Position numbers and translations under genes: made by a program. From NCBI RefSeq assembly GCF_019173455.1, contig NZ_JADPQH010000001.1:372001-436000 (forward strand): 64,000 bases of DNA. Direction: 5' to 3'. Shown piece after piece: positions 26,400-35,528 of the stretch. The notes below the pieces were generated by a model. It did not search any database, was not told the DNA's origin, and saw nothing but the letters and a program-made list of their open reading frames with translations. Origin of the DNA: Nesterenkonia sp. Act20. Its GTDB lineage: Bacteria > Actinomycetota > Actinomycetes > Actinomycetales > Micrococcaceae. The first letter of the stretch is position 1, and each line of letters starts with the position of its first letter.

Positions 26400-26998
26400 T
26401 CAATGTCGTGCTCGTCGATGACGAAGCCCTGCTGCGCTCAGCACTGTCCTCGCTGCTGCCGCTCAAGGCTGACATCACGATCGTGGGCGAGGCCGCCGAC
26501 GGGACCGCCGCGGTCGACGTCGTCATGGCGCACCATCCCGACGTACTGGTCATCGACCTCGAGATGCCGGGCACCGACGGTCTCTCGGCCGTGGAGATGA
26601 TCCTTCGGCAGCGGCCCGAGCAGGTGGTGCTCATGCTCACCCGTCACGCCCGGCCAGGAGTACTGCGCCGCGCGCTCAAACTCGGCGTTCGCGGTTTCGT
26701 CAGCAAATCTGCCCATCCGAGCCTGATCGCTGAAGTGATCGAGACCCTGCACGCGGGCAGACGCTGGATCGATCCGGACATCTCCGCGCTGGCGGTGGTC
26801 GATGATTCACCGCTGACCGACCGGGAGCTCGATGTGTTGCGCGAGACGCTGGAGGGCTACTCCGTCGGTGAGATCTCCGCTCGCCTGTACCTGGCCGAAG
26901 GAACCGTGCGGAACTACCTCTCGAACGCCATGCACAAGACCCAGACTCGTAATCGCCGCGAGGCAGCGCGGTACGCGCGCTCCAGAGAATGGCTCTGA
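26396..26998 (+). CDS. NarL/LuxR-family response regulator (module 1)
   Basis: The 200-residue protein has a receiver domain with the acidic pocket VLVDDE and phosphoacceptor Asp54 in VIDLEMPG. A C-terminal LuxR helix-turn-helix spans about residues 138-198 (LTDRELDVLRETLEGYSVGEI, then AEGTVRNYLSNAMHK). It is coupled to the kinase gene by a four-base overlap. The divergent ABC exporter is its most likely target. Confidence 0.9.
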   Translation: MINVVLVDDEALLRSALSSLLPLKADITIVGEAADGTAAVDVVMAHHPDVLVIDLEMPGTDGLSAVEMILRQRPEQVVLMLTRHARPGVLRRALKLGVRGFVSKSAHPSLIAEVIETLHAGRRWIDPDISALAVVDDSPLTDRELDVLRETLEGYSVGEISARLYLAEGTVRNYLSNAMHKTQTRNRREAARYARSREWL

Positions 26999-26999
26999 T

Positions 27000-27149
27000 A
27001 TGGAGATATTCGTGTTCGGGACCAACGGAGGCGTGGGCCGCCTCCCCGCCGAGGAGATGCTCCACAACCCAGCGCTCGCGCCGCAGGTCCTGGAGCTCAA
27101 CCGAGGAACCACTTCGATCGCCGAGGCAGTTCGGGCTAGTCGGAGGTGA
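27000..27149 (+). pseudogene. Internally deleted NAD(P)-binding (SDR_a5-like) protein remnant
   Basis: A 49-codon reading frame starts with MEIFVFGTNGGVGRL, a typical Rossmann start with GxxGxxG, and then passes directly into a segment (MLHNPALAPQVLELNRGTT, then IAEAVRA) that resembles the last 30 residues of NAD(P)H-binding epimerase-like proteins. About 150 residues of the middle are missing. The simplest reading is an in-frame internal deletion of a once full-length gene. It begins two bases after the response regulator stop and overlaps the convergent DUF1697 gene. It might still be translated as a small protein, but no function is expected. Confidence 0.6.
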
Positions 27150-27675
27150 GGCTGATGAGCCGGCGCACCGTGTTGAGGTTTCGCGCTGTCCCGGGCACCC
27201 CCAGCGCCCTGCCGATTGCGGCGTCCTTCATCTGGGCCCTGCCTGCACCTTCGGCGTAGCGGATGTGCATCTCCCGGCCGATGACCCTCCATTCGTCTGC
27301 GCCGGTTGCGAAGCTCTGCGCCTTCGCCACCGCCTCGGCGGTCGGCTCTCCGGCCAAGAACGTGATGTAGGAGAACCGGGGGTCGAGTTCCTCGAAGGGA
27401 TGGGCCGCCAACGCAGCGGTGACCTCCTGGACCGAGCGGCTGATCACCTCGCGGAAGAATCCGAGCTGCTGCTGCACGGCGTTCTCCAGCGCACGGTCAA
27501 AGACCTCGGGGTCACCGACCGGGGTACACACCATGTTGCCGGAGGCGATATACGTCTCCACTCCTGTCGCGCCCAGTGATTCGGCCAGCGACCGCCACTG
27601 CGCCATCGGCAGCTTCGCGGTGCCCCCGACGTTCACGGCGCGGACCAGAATGATGCGCGCCGTCGCGCGGCTCAC
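27136..27675 (-). CDS. DUF1697 domain-containing protein
   Basis: The 179-residue protein matches DUF1697 along its length: ILVRAVNVGGTAKLPM at the start, YIASGNMV in the middle and a late ATARNLNTVRRL motif. The biochemical role of the family is unknown. Its start overlaps the stop of the universal stress protein gene by four bases, so the two are translationally coupled. The 3' end overlaps the deleted pseudogene on the other strand. Confidence 0.85.
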   Translation of the reverse strand: MSRATARIILVRAVNVGGTAKLPMAQWRSLAESLGATGVETYIASGNMVCTPVGDPEVFDRALENAVQQQLGFFREVISRSVQEVTAALAAHPFEELDPRFSYITFLAGEPTAEAVAKAQSFATGADEWRVIGREMHIRYAEGAGRAQMKDAAIGRALGVPGTARNLNTVRRLISLTSD

Positions 27676-28679
27676 CGGATGAACTCCGGCTGGTCCGCCA
27701 AGCGATCGTCCTTGAGATAGGGCACGACCATCACCGGACCTGTCGCCTTGTGAAGTACTCCGCGCGACACGGAACCGAGCATCGTGCCCGCGATCTCGCC
27801 TCGGCCACGCGTGCCGAGGACCGTCAGCTGCGCGTGATCAGTCTCTCTCACCAACAGGGCCGTGGGATCCCCTGGCCTGACCAGAGCCGTGACCTCCAGG
27901 GAAGGGTAGTGCCTCTTCAACCACTCCACCTCTGCCTCCAGCGACTTCTCCAGCTGAGTCTTCCGGCGATCGGTGACCGCCTCCTCGGGGGCGTTCAGCT
28001 CCGGATACCATTGAAGCCATCCCTCCAGGGAGGGAAGGGCGAGCAGCAGGTGCAGCTGGACCCCGCGGTTCTGCGCGGCCTGTGCCGCCTGGAGCGTCGC
28101 CACTCGGCTCTGGGCCGATCCGTCGATCCCTACGACGACCGGACGCTGGTCCGCGCTCGGCTCGAACCGCGCCTCGCCCTCGGCCTCCCCCACCGGATAC
28201 TGTCGAGGCACCACCACGGTGGGACAGTCAGCGTGGGCTGGCAGGGCCGAAGACACGGATCCCAGGACCCGTCCGAGGAAACCACCGCGACCGCGCGCGC
28301 CCACGACTGCCAGTTCGGCGATGCTCGAGAGATCCACCAGCACCCCGGCCGCATCTCCGCGTTCGGCCCGGTAGATGACCTTTCCGGGGTAGTCCTGGAG
28401 GTAGCTGCGAGCCTCTTCGAGCACCTTCCTGGCAGCGGCGAGATGGGCCTCGGCCTCGGACTGCTCGGGGACGGCTGCCAGGGTCGTGTACAGCGGTGTC
28501 GGGACGGTGAAGGCAGTGATCACGGTCAGCACGCGTCCGCTTCGCCGAGAGGCGCGGGCCGCATAGTGCAGTGCCAGGAACGCCTGTTTGGAGCCGTCGA
28601 AACCGACGATGACACCGAGCTCCCGCCGGGCGGGCTCGAAGGGGATCGGCCTGGTGGTGTGGTGGCTGTCGTGGCTCAT
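27672..28679 (-). CDS. Tandem-domain universal stress protein
   Basis: The 335-residue protein consists of two UspA domains, about residues 20-160 and 170-315. Each ends with the ATP-binding motif G-x2-G-x9-G-(S/T): GARGRGGFLGRVLGSVSS and GTRGRGEIAGTMLGSVSR. Proteins of this type bind ATP and respond to starvation, hypoxia or redox stress in actinobacteria. I chose the ATG at 28679 behind a GGGAG site; an upstream in-frame start at 28733 adds an Arg-rich stretch unlike the family. It is coupled to the DUF1697 gene. Confidence 0.9.
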   Translation of the reverse strand: MSHDSHHTTRPIPFEPARRELGVIVGFDGSKQAFLALHYAARASRRSGRVLTVITAFTVPTPLYTTLAAVPEQSEAEAHLAAARKVLEEARSYLQDYPGKVIYRAERGDAAGVLVDLSSIAELAVVGARGRGGFLGRVLGSVSSALPAHADCPTVVVPRQYPVGEAEGEARFEPSADQRPVVVGIDGSAQSRVATLQAAQAAQNRGVQLHLLLALPSLEGWLQWYPELNAPEEAVTDRRKTQLEKSLEAEVEWLKRHYPSLEVTALVRPGDPTALLVRETDHAQLTVLGTRGRGEIAGTMLGSVSRGVLHKATGPVMVVPYLKDDRLADQPEFIR

Positions 28680-28818
28680 GAGGACGCTCCCGCGGGGGCC
28701 TCGTGGCAGCCGACGGGGGTGGCGCCCCCGCAATGAGGGCCATCCCCGTCAGCTACCACTTTACCCATTGCGCTCGCGCGCGCTACGTCCTCGGCAGCGC
28801 CGTTTCTGGCACGACGCC

Positions 28819-29862
28819 TTACGGCACCACGACGGCGCGTCCGCGCAGTTCACCGTCGTGCAGCTTGCGGTACGCCTCCGGCGCCTGTTCCATGTTGAAC
28901 TGCTTGGTCTCCACCTCGAGGTGGCCGGTCCGGGCGAGTTCGACGACCTCCATCAGCTCCGGGCGTGCACCCCAATACGGGGCGCGGATCCGCGAACCGT
29001 AGGGCTGCCCTAGCAGGCCGACGCTGGTCTCCACCGCTCCTGCTCCGACGAGCACCAGGTCGGTGCGTGGGCCGCTGAGCGACCGGGCGATCTTCATGAC
29101 CGGTTCATTGGTGACGAAGTCGAAGATCGCGGTGACCGGACCCGGGCCCACTGCCTCGGCGATGTTCGCCGCGGCGCCGTCGTCGGAGAGGAAGGCGTGG
29201 TGGGCCCCCACTTCGCGGGCGAACTCGAGCTTGTCCTGGCTGATGTCCAGCGCCACCAAGGTGGCTGAGGTGAGGCTGCGCAGCAGCTGCACAGCGATGT
29301 GCCCGAGGCCGCCGACACCGATGACCACGGCCACGCTTCCCGGCACCAGCAGGTCCAGAGAGCCCTTGATCGCGTGGTAGGGCGTGAGTCCGGCGTCGGT
29401 CAGGGCCACGCTCTTGACCGGGTCCAGGTCCTTGATCGGGATCAGCAGGCGCGGGTCGCTCACGATCAGGTACTCCGCCATGGCTCCGTCGCGGCCGAGA
29501 CCGGGAGGGGTGATCCCCATTCCGGCTGCATGGGGGCAATAGTTCTCGAAGCCCTGGGCGCAGGAGTGACAGCGGCCGCAGCCCAGCGGACCGTAGACGG
29601 CGACGGCGTCACCGAGCTCCACCCCGGTGGTCCCCTCCCCCAGCGCATCGACGACGCCGACCCCCTCATGGCCCAGCGTCATGGGCAACGGGTAACCGAA
29701 GTTCGCGTACTGCTCCTCGCTCAGCCCCATGACGAAGCTGTCGGAATGGCAGGCGCCGGCGGCGGTGATCCGCAGCCTGACCTCACCAGGCCCGGGCTCT
29801 GGTGTGGGGACTTCACGGACTTCGGGCGGCTGGCCGATGGCGACGTACTGGAGTGCTTTCAT
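28819..29862 (-). CDS. Zinc-dependent NAD(P) alcohol dehydrogenase (MDR family)
   Basis: A 347-residue medium-chain dehydrogenase. Cys38, His65 and Glu66 form the catalytic zinc site (GACHSDSF and GHEGVG), and CGRCHSC with a later Cys makes the structural zinc lobe. The nucleotide-binding motif is VIGVGGLGHIAVQ. It resembles AdhP/propanol-preferring and related alcohol dehydrogenases. It probably interconverts alcohols and aldehydes in the cytoplasm; the substrate is unknown. It is monocistronic, with GAGGA upstream of the ATG. Confidence 0.9.
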   Translation of the reverse strand: MKALQYVAIGQPPEVREVPTPEPGPGEVRLRITAAGACHSDSFVMGLSEEQYANFGYPLPMTLGHEGVGVVDALGEGTTGVELGDAVAVYGPLGCGRCHSCAQGFENYCPHAAGMGITPPGLGRDGAMAEYLIVSDPRLLIPIKDLDPVKSVALTDAGLTPYHAIKGSLDLLVPGSVAVVIGVGGLGHIAVQLLRSLTSATLVALDISQDKLEFAREVGAHHAFLSDDGAAANIAEAVGPGPVTAIFDFVTNEPVMKIARSLSGPRTDLVLVGAGAVETSVGLLGQPYGSRIRAPYWGARPELMEVVELARTGHLEVETKQFNMEQAPEAYRKLHDGELRGRAVVVP

Positions 29863-29991
29863 CGTGGTCCTCCTCAGGAGTTGTTGCCTGACCCGTGTGC
29901 CGGACGTCGGTGCCGACCAGCGATCGAGTCCTGCACCTCCGATCCTGTCACGCGGCGCTGAGCACTTCCAGGGGGTCTCGGGCCACGGGGT

Positions 29992-30699
29992 TCAGCGGGG
30001 ATCCTCTCCGGCGATCCCGTGGCGCAGCCCCCAGATGGCTGCCTGAAGCCGGTCCCGGCTCTGGGTCTTCATCAGGATCGACTGCACGTGGTACTTCACC
30101 GTGGTCACCTCCACGACAAGGGATTCCCCGATCTCGGCGTTGGAGAGACCCTGGGTGATCAGCCGCAGAACCTCCGTCTCCCGCGGCGTCAGCGCAGGGG
30201 TCTGCGGAGCGAGAGGTTCCCGCCCCAGGGCGCCCCGAGTGACCGTCCCCGGTTCGGTCCCGCCGCGCGGAGCACTGCTGCGCTGGGCGAACTCGGTGAT
30301 GACCTTATGGGTGATGCGCTGATCGAGAGTTCCCCCGCCCGCAGCCACCGACCGGATTGCCTGGGCGATCACGGCTTCCTCGGCTCCCTTGAGCAGGAAT
30401 CCGGAGGCCCCGGCCTCGAGTGCGGCGAAGACGTACTCGTCGATGTCGAAGGTGGTCAGGATCAGCACCCTGGCCGTGGAGCCGGAGGCGACGATCTCCC
30501 GGGTGGCGGTGATCCCGTCCGTGCCCGGCATGCGCACGTCCATGCAGACCACGTCGGGCGAGAGCTCTGCGGTCAGCCGGGCAGCCTCGGCACCGTCGGC
30601 GGCCTGTCCGAGCACCTGGAAGTCCGGTTCGGCGTCGAGCACCACGGACAGCCCGGCGCGGACCACGGGCTGGTCATCGACGATGAGCACGGTGATCAC
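29992..30699 (-). CDS. NarL/LuxR-family response regulator (module 2)
   Basis: The 235-residue protein has a receiver domain with phosphoacceptor Asp54 (CMDVRMPGTDG) and a C-terminal LuxR HTH (LTPRETEVLRLITQGLSNAEI). A 40-residue Gly/Pro-rich linker joins them, longer than usual. Its start overlaps the kinase stop by four bases. It is the last gene of a four-gene operon: ATPase, permease, kinase, regulator. Confidence 0.9.
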   Translation of the reverse strand: MITVLIVDDQPVVRAGLSVVLDAEPDFQVLGQAADGAEAARLTAELSPDVVCMDVRMPGTDGITATREIVASGSTARVLILTTFDIDEYVFAALEAGASGFLLKGAEEAVIAQAIRSVAAGGGTLDQRITHKVITEFAQRSSAPRGGTEPGTVTRGALGREPLAPQTPALTPRETEVLRLITQGLSNAEIGESLVVEVTTVKYHVQSILMKTQSRDRLQAAIWGLRHGIAGEDPR

Positions 30700-31904
30700 A
30701 GCAGCTGTCCCTTCACAGCAGGTTCGGCGCTCTCGGTGCGCTCGCGCGGAAGGCTGAACGCGGTGCGCCAGCCCGGCCCCGTGGGCCCGGCTTCGAGGGC
30801 CCCGTGGACCAGCCGGAGGCGTTCGCGCAGCCCGGTCAGACCATAGCCGCTGGCCGGAAGGGGCGTGGCGGGGTGGGCCGCGCCGTCGTCGTGGACCTCG
30901 ATGTTCAGCTGATCACTCCCCCAGTCCACGGTGAGCCGCGCCCTCGCACCGGGGGCGTGCTTGGTGATGTTTGCCAGCGCCTCCTGGATTCCACGGATGA
31001 CGACGACGCCGGCCACCGGCCCCAGCGTCCAGGCCTGACCCTGCTGGCGCAGCTCCACCGGGGTTCCGCGTGCTTCGGCGTCCTCGATGACCTGCGGCAG
31101 ATCGGCCATGGAGGGGGCGCCGAGCGCGGTGGAACCTTCTTCGGCGCGGAGCAGACCGAGCGTGCGGCGCAGGTTCTCCAGCGCCGAGCGGGCGTCACGC
31201 TGCACCGAGCTCAGATACCCCCGTTGGGCCTGCGGGTCAGTCTGTGCCAGAGCGCTGGCGGCCTGGGCGCTGACGATGATTCCGGTGAGGTGGTGGGCTG
31301 CGATGTCATGGAGCTCTCGGGCGATCATGGTGCGCTGATCCTGGACTGCCTGCTGGGCGACAAGCTCCTGCTCGCGCTCGGCGATCTCCGCGCGTTCGAT
31401 CAACGCCTGGATCAGCTGGGCCCGCCCGATCACGATCTCGGCGGTCAGCCAGGCGAGTCCGAAGAGCACCAGTCCACGTGCAAGGGCCAGCGGGATCTCG
31501 CCGTACTGGGCGAGCTCTCCCGTGGCACCGGTGGTCGCGGCCACGATCACGCTGAACACCGCCCAGGGAACGATCCGCCGGGCCGCGGCGTCACGAGGCA
31601 GCGATCGCCTGGTGGCATAGGCGGCGAAGAGCACCGCAAGCCCAGCGCTGGTATTGCCCTCATCCAGCGCGAAGAGCAGAGCGTCGCTGAGCGTGACGAC
31701 CGCCAGGATGGTCCCGGGCCATCTCCAGCTGCCCAGCAGCACGACCGCCTGGACCACGAGCGTTCCGGTGGTGAGAAGCACCGCTGTGCCGGAGTTCAGG
31801 AACTCCGGCACAGCGAAGAGCAGCGGGATGATGGCCAGGATGACCAATGAGGGGGTCCACGTCCAGGTGTGCGCGCTGGGCACGTCAGTCGTGGAATGCT
31901 CCAT
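30696..31904 (-). CDS. Sensor histidine kinase, HisKA_3 type (module 2)
   Basis: A 402-residue kinase with four or five N-terminal membrane helices, a helical linker, the phosphoacceptor ARELHDIAAHHLTG (His near residue 200) and a HATPase domain with IQEALANITKHA and the G-box GYGLTGLRERL. The ATG at 31904 follows AGGAGA and gives a normal start; longer readings extend Arg-rich antisense-like sequence over the permease gene. It is coupled to the response regulator gene. Confidence 0.9.
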   Translation of the reverse strand: MEHSTTDVPSAHTWTWTPSLVILAIIPLLFAVPEFLNSGTAVLLTTGTLVVQAVVLLGSWRWPGTILAVVTLSDALLFALDEGNTSAGLAVLFAAYATRRSLPRDAAARRIVPWAVFSVIVAATTGATGELAQYGEIPLALARGLVLFGLAWLTAEIVIGRAQLIQALIERAEIAEREQELVAQQAVQDQRTMIARELHDIAAHHLTGIIVSAQAASALAQTDPQAQRGYLSSVQRDARSALENLRRTLGLLRAEEGSTALGAPSMADLPQVIEDAEARGTPVELRQQGQAWTLGPVAGVVVIRGIQEALANITKHAPGARARLTVDWGSDQLNIEVHDDGAAHPATPLPASGYGLTGLRERLRLVHGALEAGPTGPGWRTAFSLPRERTESAEPAVKGQLL

Positions 31905-31939
31905 GGGTCTTCTCCTGTCACCGGTCCGGATGGCGAGTC

Positions 31940-32746
31940 TCAGAGGTCCCGGCGGCGCAGCGTCATCCAGGCCACGCTTGCCGCTGCCAGCGCCATCATA
32001 GTCAGGATGCCCAGCGCCAGGCCTGCGCCGAGACCCCCGGACGGGCCCGTCGCGGTCGATACCAGCGCCAGCGGCGTGTAGCTGGCCCAGCTGCTGGTGG
32101 CTGGGACGACGGCAAGGATCGCGCCGAGTGTGACATCGGCGACGGCGGCACCGATGAGCACGAGGAAGGTGGCGCTCTGGCTGCGGATGAGCAGCCCCGC
32201 AGACAGACCGAACACGCCCAGCGGGATCAGCGCAAGAATCCCGCGGCCGAGCACGTCGGCGATGTCCCACCAGCTTGCCGAGAGCCCTCCGGCCCCGAGG
32301 GTGCTGGGAGCAACCGCCACCAGAAGTCCCTGCACGAGGGCGTAGCCGAGCCCCACGGCCACCATGGCCATGGCGGTCGCCGCCGTCTTGGCTCCCATGA
32401 TGCGACCTCGGCGAGGTGAAGCGAGGGCGGCGTTGATGAGGCCGCCGTGGCGGAAGTCGGAGGTCGCGATCAGCGCACCGAGAAGCAGCACCGCGACGAG
32501 CCCGACGCTGACGGATCCGCTGGAGAGCGAGCCTCCGCCGAGGACGTTCATGGCCGCGAGCTGCTGATCCGCCGTGGAGGTGGCCATTTCGGCGACGCTG
32601 TCCTGCAGGTCAGGGTCCATATGGCTGATGGCTGGCAACAGCCATCCGCTGGCGAGCTGGGTGGCGGCCACACCGAGGATGCCGACGGCCGCGGCGATCT
32701 TCGGGGCCTTCGTGGTGGTCATCTTGAGCAGTTCGGCGCGGATCAT
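31940..32746 (-). CDS. ABC-2 type transporter permease (module 2)
   Basis: A 268-residue membrane protein with six helices, starting [16 protein letters not shown], the usual ABC-2 permease opening. SDFRHGGLINAAL and SPRRGRIMGAK in the first cytoplasmic loop are typical of this subfamily. It overlaps its ATPase gene by four bases and is followed 35 bases later by the kinase gene. It would form the pore of an exporter of unknown substrate. Confidence 0.87.
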   Translation of the reverse strand: MIRAELLKMTTTKAPKIAAAVGILGVAATQLASGWLLPAISHMDPDLQDSVAEMATSTADQQLAAMNVLGGGSLSSGSVSVGLVAVLLLGALIATSDFRHGGLINAALASPRRGRIMGAKTAATAMAMVAVGLGYALVQGLLVAVAPSTLGAGGLSASWWDIADVLGRGILALIPLGVFGLSAGLLIRSQSATFLVLIGAAVADVTLGAILAVVPATSSWASYTPLALVSTATGPSGGLGAGLALGILTMMALAAASVAWMTLRRRDL

Positions 32747-33528
32747 CGCAGGGTCTCACGATCTGTCGAGGTGGAGCCGGCAGGCGTGCCGGGGGTGTGA
32801 TGGGCTGGTCGGTCTGAGCCGGCGGAGGTCATAGAGAGGTAGAGCTGTTCAAGATCACTGTCGGCGGTGAGCGCATCCAGTGCCCCGGTGATGAGGCTTC
32901 GGCCACGATCGATGATCACGAGGTCATCGGCGACCAGGGACACCTCGGTCAGCACGTGGGTGGAGAGGAGAACGGTCCCGCCCTGTGCGGCGAAGGAGCG
33001 CAAGTACTGGCGCAGCCAGCGGATGCCCGCCGGGTCCAGTCCGTTGGCAGGCTCATCCAGCACCAGGATTGACGGGTCCCCGAGCAGCGCGTTGGCCAGA
33101 GCCAGGCGCTGGCGCATGCCCAGCGAGTAGCCGCGCACAGGACGGTCGGCGGCCTCAGCCAAGCCGACCTGCTCAAGCACCGGTGAGATGATCTGCTGGC
33201 TGCCCCCGATCATGGCGGCGGTGATGCGAAGGTGTTCCCGTGCAGTGCGGTCGGGATGGAGCCCGCCGGCGTCGAGCACGGCACCTACGCGGTGGGCTGG
33301 TGAGGAGAATGCGGAGTAGGCTCTTCCGTCAATGAGGGCGTGTCCGCTCTCCGCGGTGGCCAGGCCGAGCAGGATGCGCATCGTGGTGGTCTTGCCGGCA
33401 CCGTTGGGGCCGAGCAGCGCCAGCACGCGGCCGGATTCAGCGCTGAAGGTGACGTCCGTCACCGCCTGGGTGGAGCCGTAGCTCTTGGCGAGATGGGAGA
33501 TCTCTATGCTGGGAGATGTGGTGGTCAT
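32743..33528 (-). CDS. ABC transporter ATP-binding protein (module 2)
   Basis: About 261 residues with Walker A GPNGAGKT, signature [16 protein letters not shown], Walker [13 protein letters not shown] and the switch His in LLSTHVLTE. The signature has SLGMRQR instead of LSGGQ, as is common in bacitracin/lantibiotic-exporter-like ATPases. The start is uncertain: ATG 33528 gives the family-standard start before the first beta strand, whereas ATG 33591 would add 21 residues; neither has a strong ribosome site. It leads the ABC plus two-component operon. Confidence 0.87.
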   Translation of the reverse strand: MTTTSPSIEISHLAKSYGSTQAVTDVTFSAESGRVLALLGPNGAGKTTTMRILLGLATAESGHALIDGRAYSAFSSPAHRVGAVLDAGGLHPDRTAREHLRITAAMIGGSQQIISPVLEQVGLAEAADRPVRGYSLGMRQRLALANALLGDPSILVLDEPANGLDPAGIRWLRQYLRSFAAQGGTVLLSTHVLTEVSLVADDLVIIDRGRSLITGALDALTADSDLEQLYLSMTSAGSDRPAHHTPGTPAGSTSTDRETLR

Positions 33529-33612
33529 GGTGGTCAGTGTCCGTTCCGGCGCTGCTGCGCCTGTCCTGGAAGTTCGGTGACTCCAGTTCATCGCAGCGGC
33601 AGGCAGAGCACC

Positions 33613-33653
33613 CCCTCCCAGCGGAGGGACCTTGTCCCCTCCTCGAGGAGGGG
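33613..33653. repeat. Nested palindromes upstream of ABC module 2
   Basis: There are two inverted repeats here: CCCTCC-CAGC-GGAGGG at 33613-33628 and the perfect 18-base palindrome CCCCTCCTCGAGGAGGGG at 33636-33653. GGGAC-CTT-GTCCC overlaps both. They lie in the divergent region between the ABC module 2 operon and the DUF2200 gene, so an operator role is possible. Confidence 0.5.
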
Positions 33654-33698
33654 ATCGGCGGGGACCACAGTTCAGTGCAATCGCAGAAAGGACCCGAT

Positions 33699-34049
33699 AT
33701 GAGCAGGCATCGGATTTACACCATGAGCTTCGCCGCGGTCTATCCGCACTACGTGGCCAAGGCGGAGAAGAAGGGGCGGTCTCAGGCCGAGGTGGATGAG
33801 GTCATCGGCTGGCTCACCGGGTACTCGGCGCAGCAGCTCCAGGCGGTCCTGGGCGCCGGGACAGACTGTGAGACGTTCTTCGATCAGGCGCCCGCCATGA
33901 ACCCCGCACGGTCCCTGATCACCGGGGTCATCTGTGGGGTCCGGGTCGAGGAGATCGAAGAGCCCACCATGCGGGAGATCCGCTATCTGGACAAGCTCAT
34001 CGATGAGCTCGCCAAGGGCAGACCGATGGAGAAGGTCCTGCGCGATTGA
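33699..34049 (+). CDS. DUF2200 family protein
   Basis: The 116-residue protein matches DUF2200 over its full length: [22 protein letters not shown], then an Asp/Glu-rich middle (WLTGYS) and [19 protein letters not shown] at the C-terminus. The family is cytoplasmic and of unknown function. The ATG follows AAAGGA. It stands alone, divergent from ABC module 2 and convergent with the catabolic operon. Confidence 0.85.
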   Translation: MSRHRIYTMSFAAVYPHYVAKAEKKGRSQAEVDEVIGWLTGYSAQQLQAVLGAGTDCETFFDQAPAMNPARSLITGVICGVRVEEIEEPTMREIRYLDKLIDELAKGRPMEKVLRD

Positions 34050-34124
34050 GCGCCGCACACTTCCTGTTCCATTGCACGGCCTGACAGGTGACAGAACCGT
34101 CGTGTGGTCAGGATCGTCTCTGCA

Positions 34125-35528
34125 TCAGGACCAATCGACGCTGAGATACTGAACCTCGGTGAACTCCTCCATCCCGAAGGCCCCGCCCTCGCGACCTATC
34201 CCTGCCTGCTTGACCCCGCCGAAGGGTGCACTGGGGTCCGAGACGATCCCGCGGTTGACCCCGACCATCCCGGCCTCGAGCCGTTCCGCGATCTTCATCG
34301 CCGTCTGCAGCTTCCCGGCGTAGACGTAGGCGGAGAGCCCGACCTCCGGGGCGTTCGCGAGGTCGATCATCGCGTCGAGGTCGGTCCATGCGACCACTGG
34401 GGCTATGGGGCCGAAGATCTCCTGACTGAGGATCTCGGCGTCCGTGGGCACTCCGGTCAGCAGGGTGGGCGCGAGGAACGCCGCCGTCGCGTCGGCGGGC
34501 AGCTCCGCCCGGGCAGCGATCACGGCTCCCCGTTCCTGGGCGCGCTGCACCAGGCCGCGGATCTCTCCGGCCGCCTTCTCGGTGATCACCGGGCCGATAT
34601 CAGCGCCCTGGGCGGGGTCTCCGACACGCAGGGCCGCGATCTTGGCGCCGAATTTCTCGGTGAACTCCCCCAGCACGTCCTGGTGCACATAGAAGCGGTT
34701 GGCTGCGGTGCAGGCCTGTCCGCCGTTGCGGAACTTCGCCAGCATGGCTCCCTCCACGGCGGCATCGATGTCGGCTCCGGCGGTGACGATGAAGGGCGCG
34801 TTGCCACCGAGCTCCATCGAGGTGTTGACCACGCGTTCGGCGCACTGCGCAAGGAGTCTGCGGCCGACGCCGGTGGACCCGGTGAAGGAGAGCTTGCGGA
34901 CCCGGTCATCAGCCAGCCATGCGGAGACCACCGTACTGGCGCTGCGGGAGGCGGCCACCTGAACCACGCCTTCCGGCACTCCTGCCTCGGTGAGGATCTC
35001 GGCGATGGCGAAGGCCGTCAGCGGGGTCTCGCTGGCGGGCTTCAGGAGCACCGAACAGCCTGCCGCCAGGGCCGGGCCGATCTTGCGGGTCGCCATGGCC
35101 GCCGGAAAGTTCCACGGGGTGATCAGCACCGCCACTCCCACAGGGTGCCGGGTGATGACATTGCGCACTCCCCCGGCCGGGGCCTCCGTGTAGTCACCGG
35201 GTGTGCGTACTGCCTCCTCGGCATACCAGCGGAAGAACTCACTGGCATAGCTCACCTCGGCGGCCGCATCCGCCTGAGACTTTCCGTTCTCCGCCACGAT
35301 CAGGTCGCGCAGCCGGTCGGCATGGGCGCGCATGCCCAGGAAGGCGGCCGTGAGCACCTCTGAGCGGTGCCGCGGCGTGGTGGCGCGCCAGGCTTCGAAG
35401 CCTGCCTGTGCGGCGTCGACCAGGGCTGCTGCCTCCTCGCCGGAGTGATCGTGGACGCGACCGACGGTCTCACCGGTGGCAGGGTTGAGCACCGCGAGGG
35501 TGTCGTTCTGGGTCTGTTCGGTGGTCAT
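34125..35528 (-). CDS. Succinate-semialdehyde dehydrogenase-like aldehyde dehydrogenase
   Basis: A 467-residue ALDH. The NAD(P)-binding and catalytic motifs are FTGSTGVGRRL, MELGGNAP (general base Glu) and NGGQACTAANR (nucleophile Cys), and the end has FGGVKQAGIGREGG. The fit is best with GabD-type enzymes. It is the last gene of the homoprotocatechuate operon and overlaps the monooxygenase gene by four bases. This fits the final step, because HpaI releases succinate semialdehyde. It could also oxidise the aryl-acetaldehyde made by the amine oxidase, since no other candidate aldehyde dehydrogenase besides hpaE is in the island. Confidence 0.87.
   Translation of the reverse strand: MTTEQTQNDTLAVLNPATGETVGRVHDHSGEEAAALVDAAQAGFEAWRATTPRHRSEVLTAAFLGMRAHADRLRDLIVAENGKSQADAAAEVSYASEFFRWYAEEAVRTPGDYTEAPAGGVRNVITRHPVGVAVLITPWNFPAAMATRKIGPALAAGCSVLLKPASETPLTAFAIAEILTEAGVPEGVVQVAASRSASTVVSAWLADDRVRKLSFTGSTGVGRRLLAQCAERVVNTSMELGGNAPFIVTAGADIDAAVEGAMLAKFRNGGQACTAANRFYVHQDVLGEFTEKFGAKIAALRVGDPAQGADIGPVITEKAAGEIRGLVQRAQERGAVIAARAELPADATAAFLAPTLLTGVPTDAEILSQEIFGPIAPVVAWTDLDAMIDLANAPEVGLSAYVYAGKLQTAMKIAERLEAGMVGVNRGIVSDPSAPFGGVKQAGIGREGGAFGMEEFTEVQYLSVDWS

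Noticed and set aside
31905-32270. Long N-terminal extension of the module 2 kinase
   Set aside because: The extension is Arg-rich antisense to the permease gene; ATG 31904 has a good ribosome site and precedes the first membrane helix.
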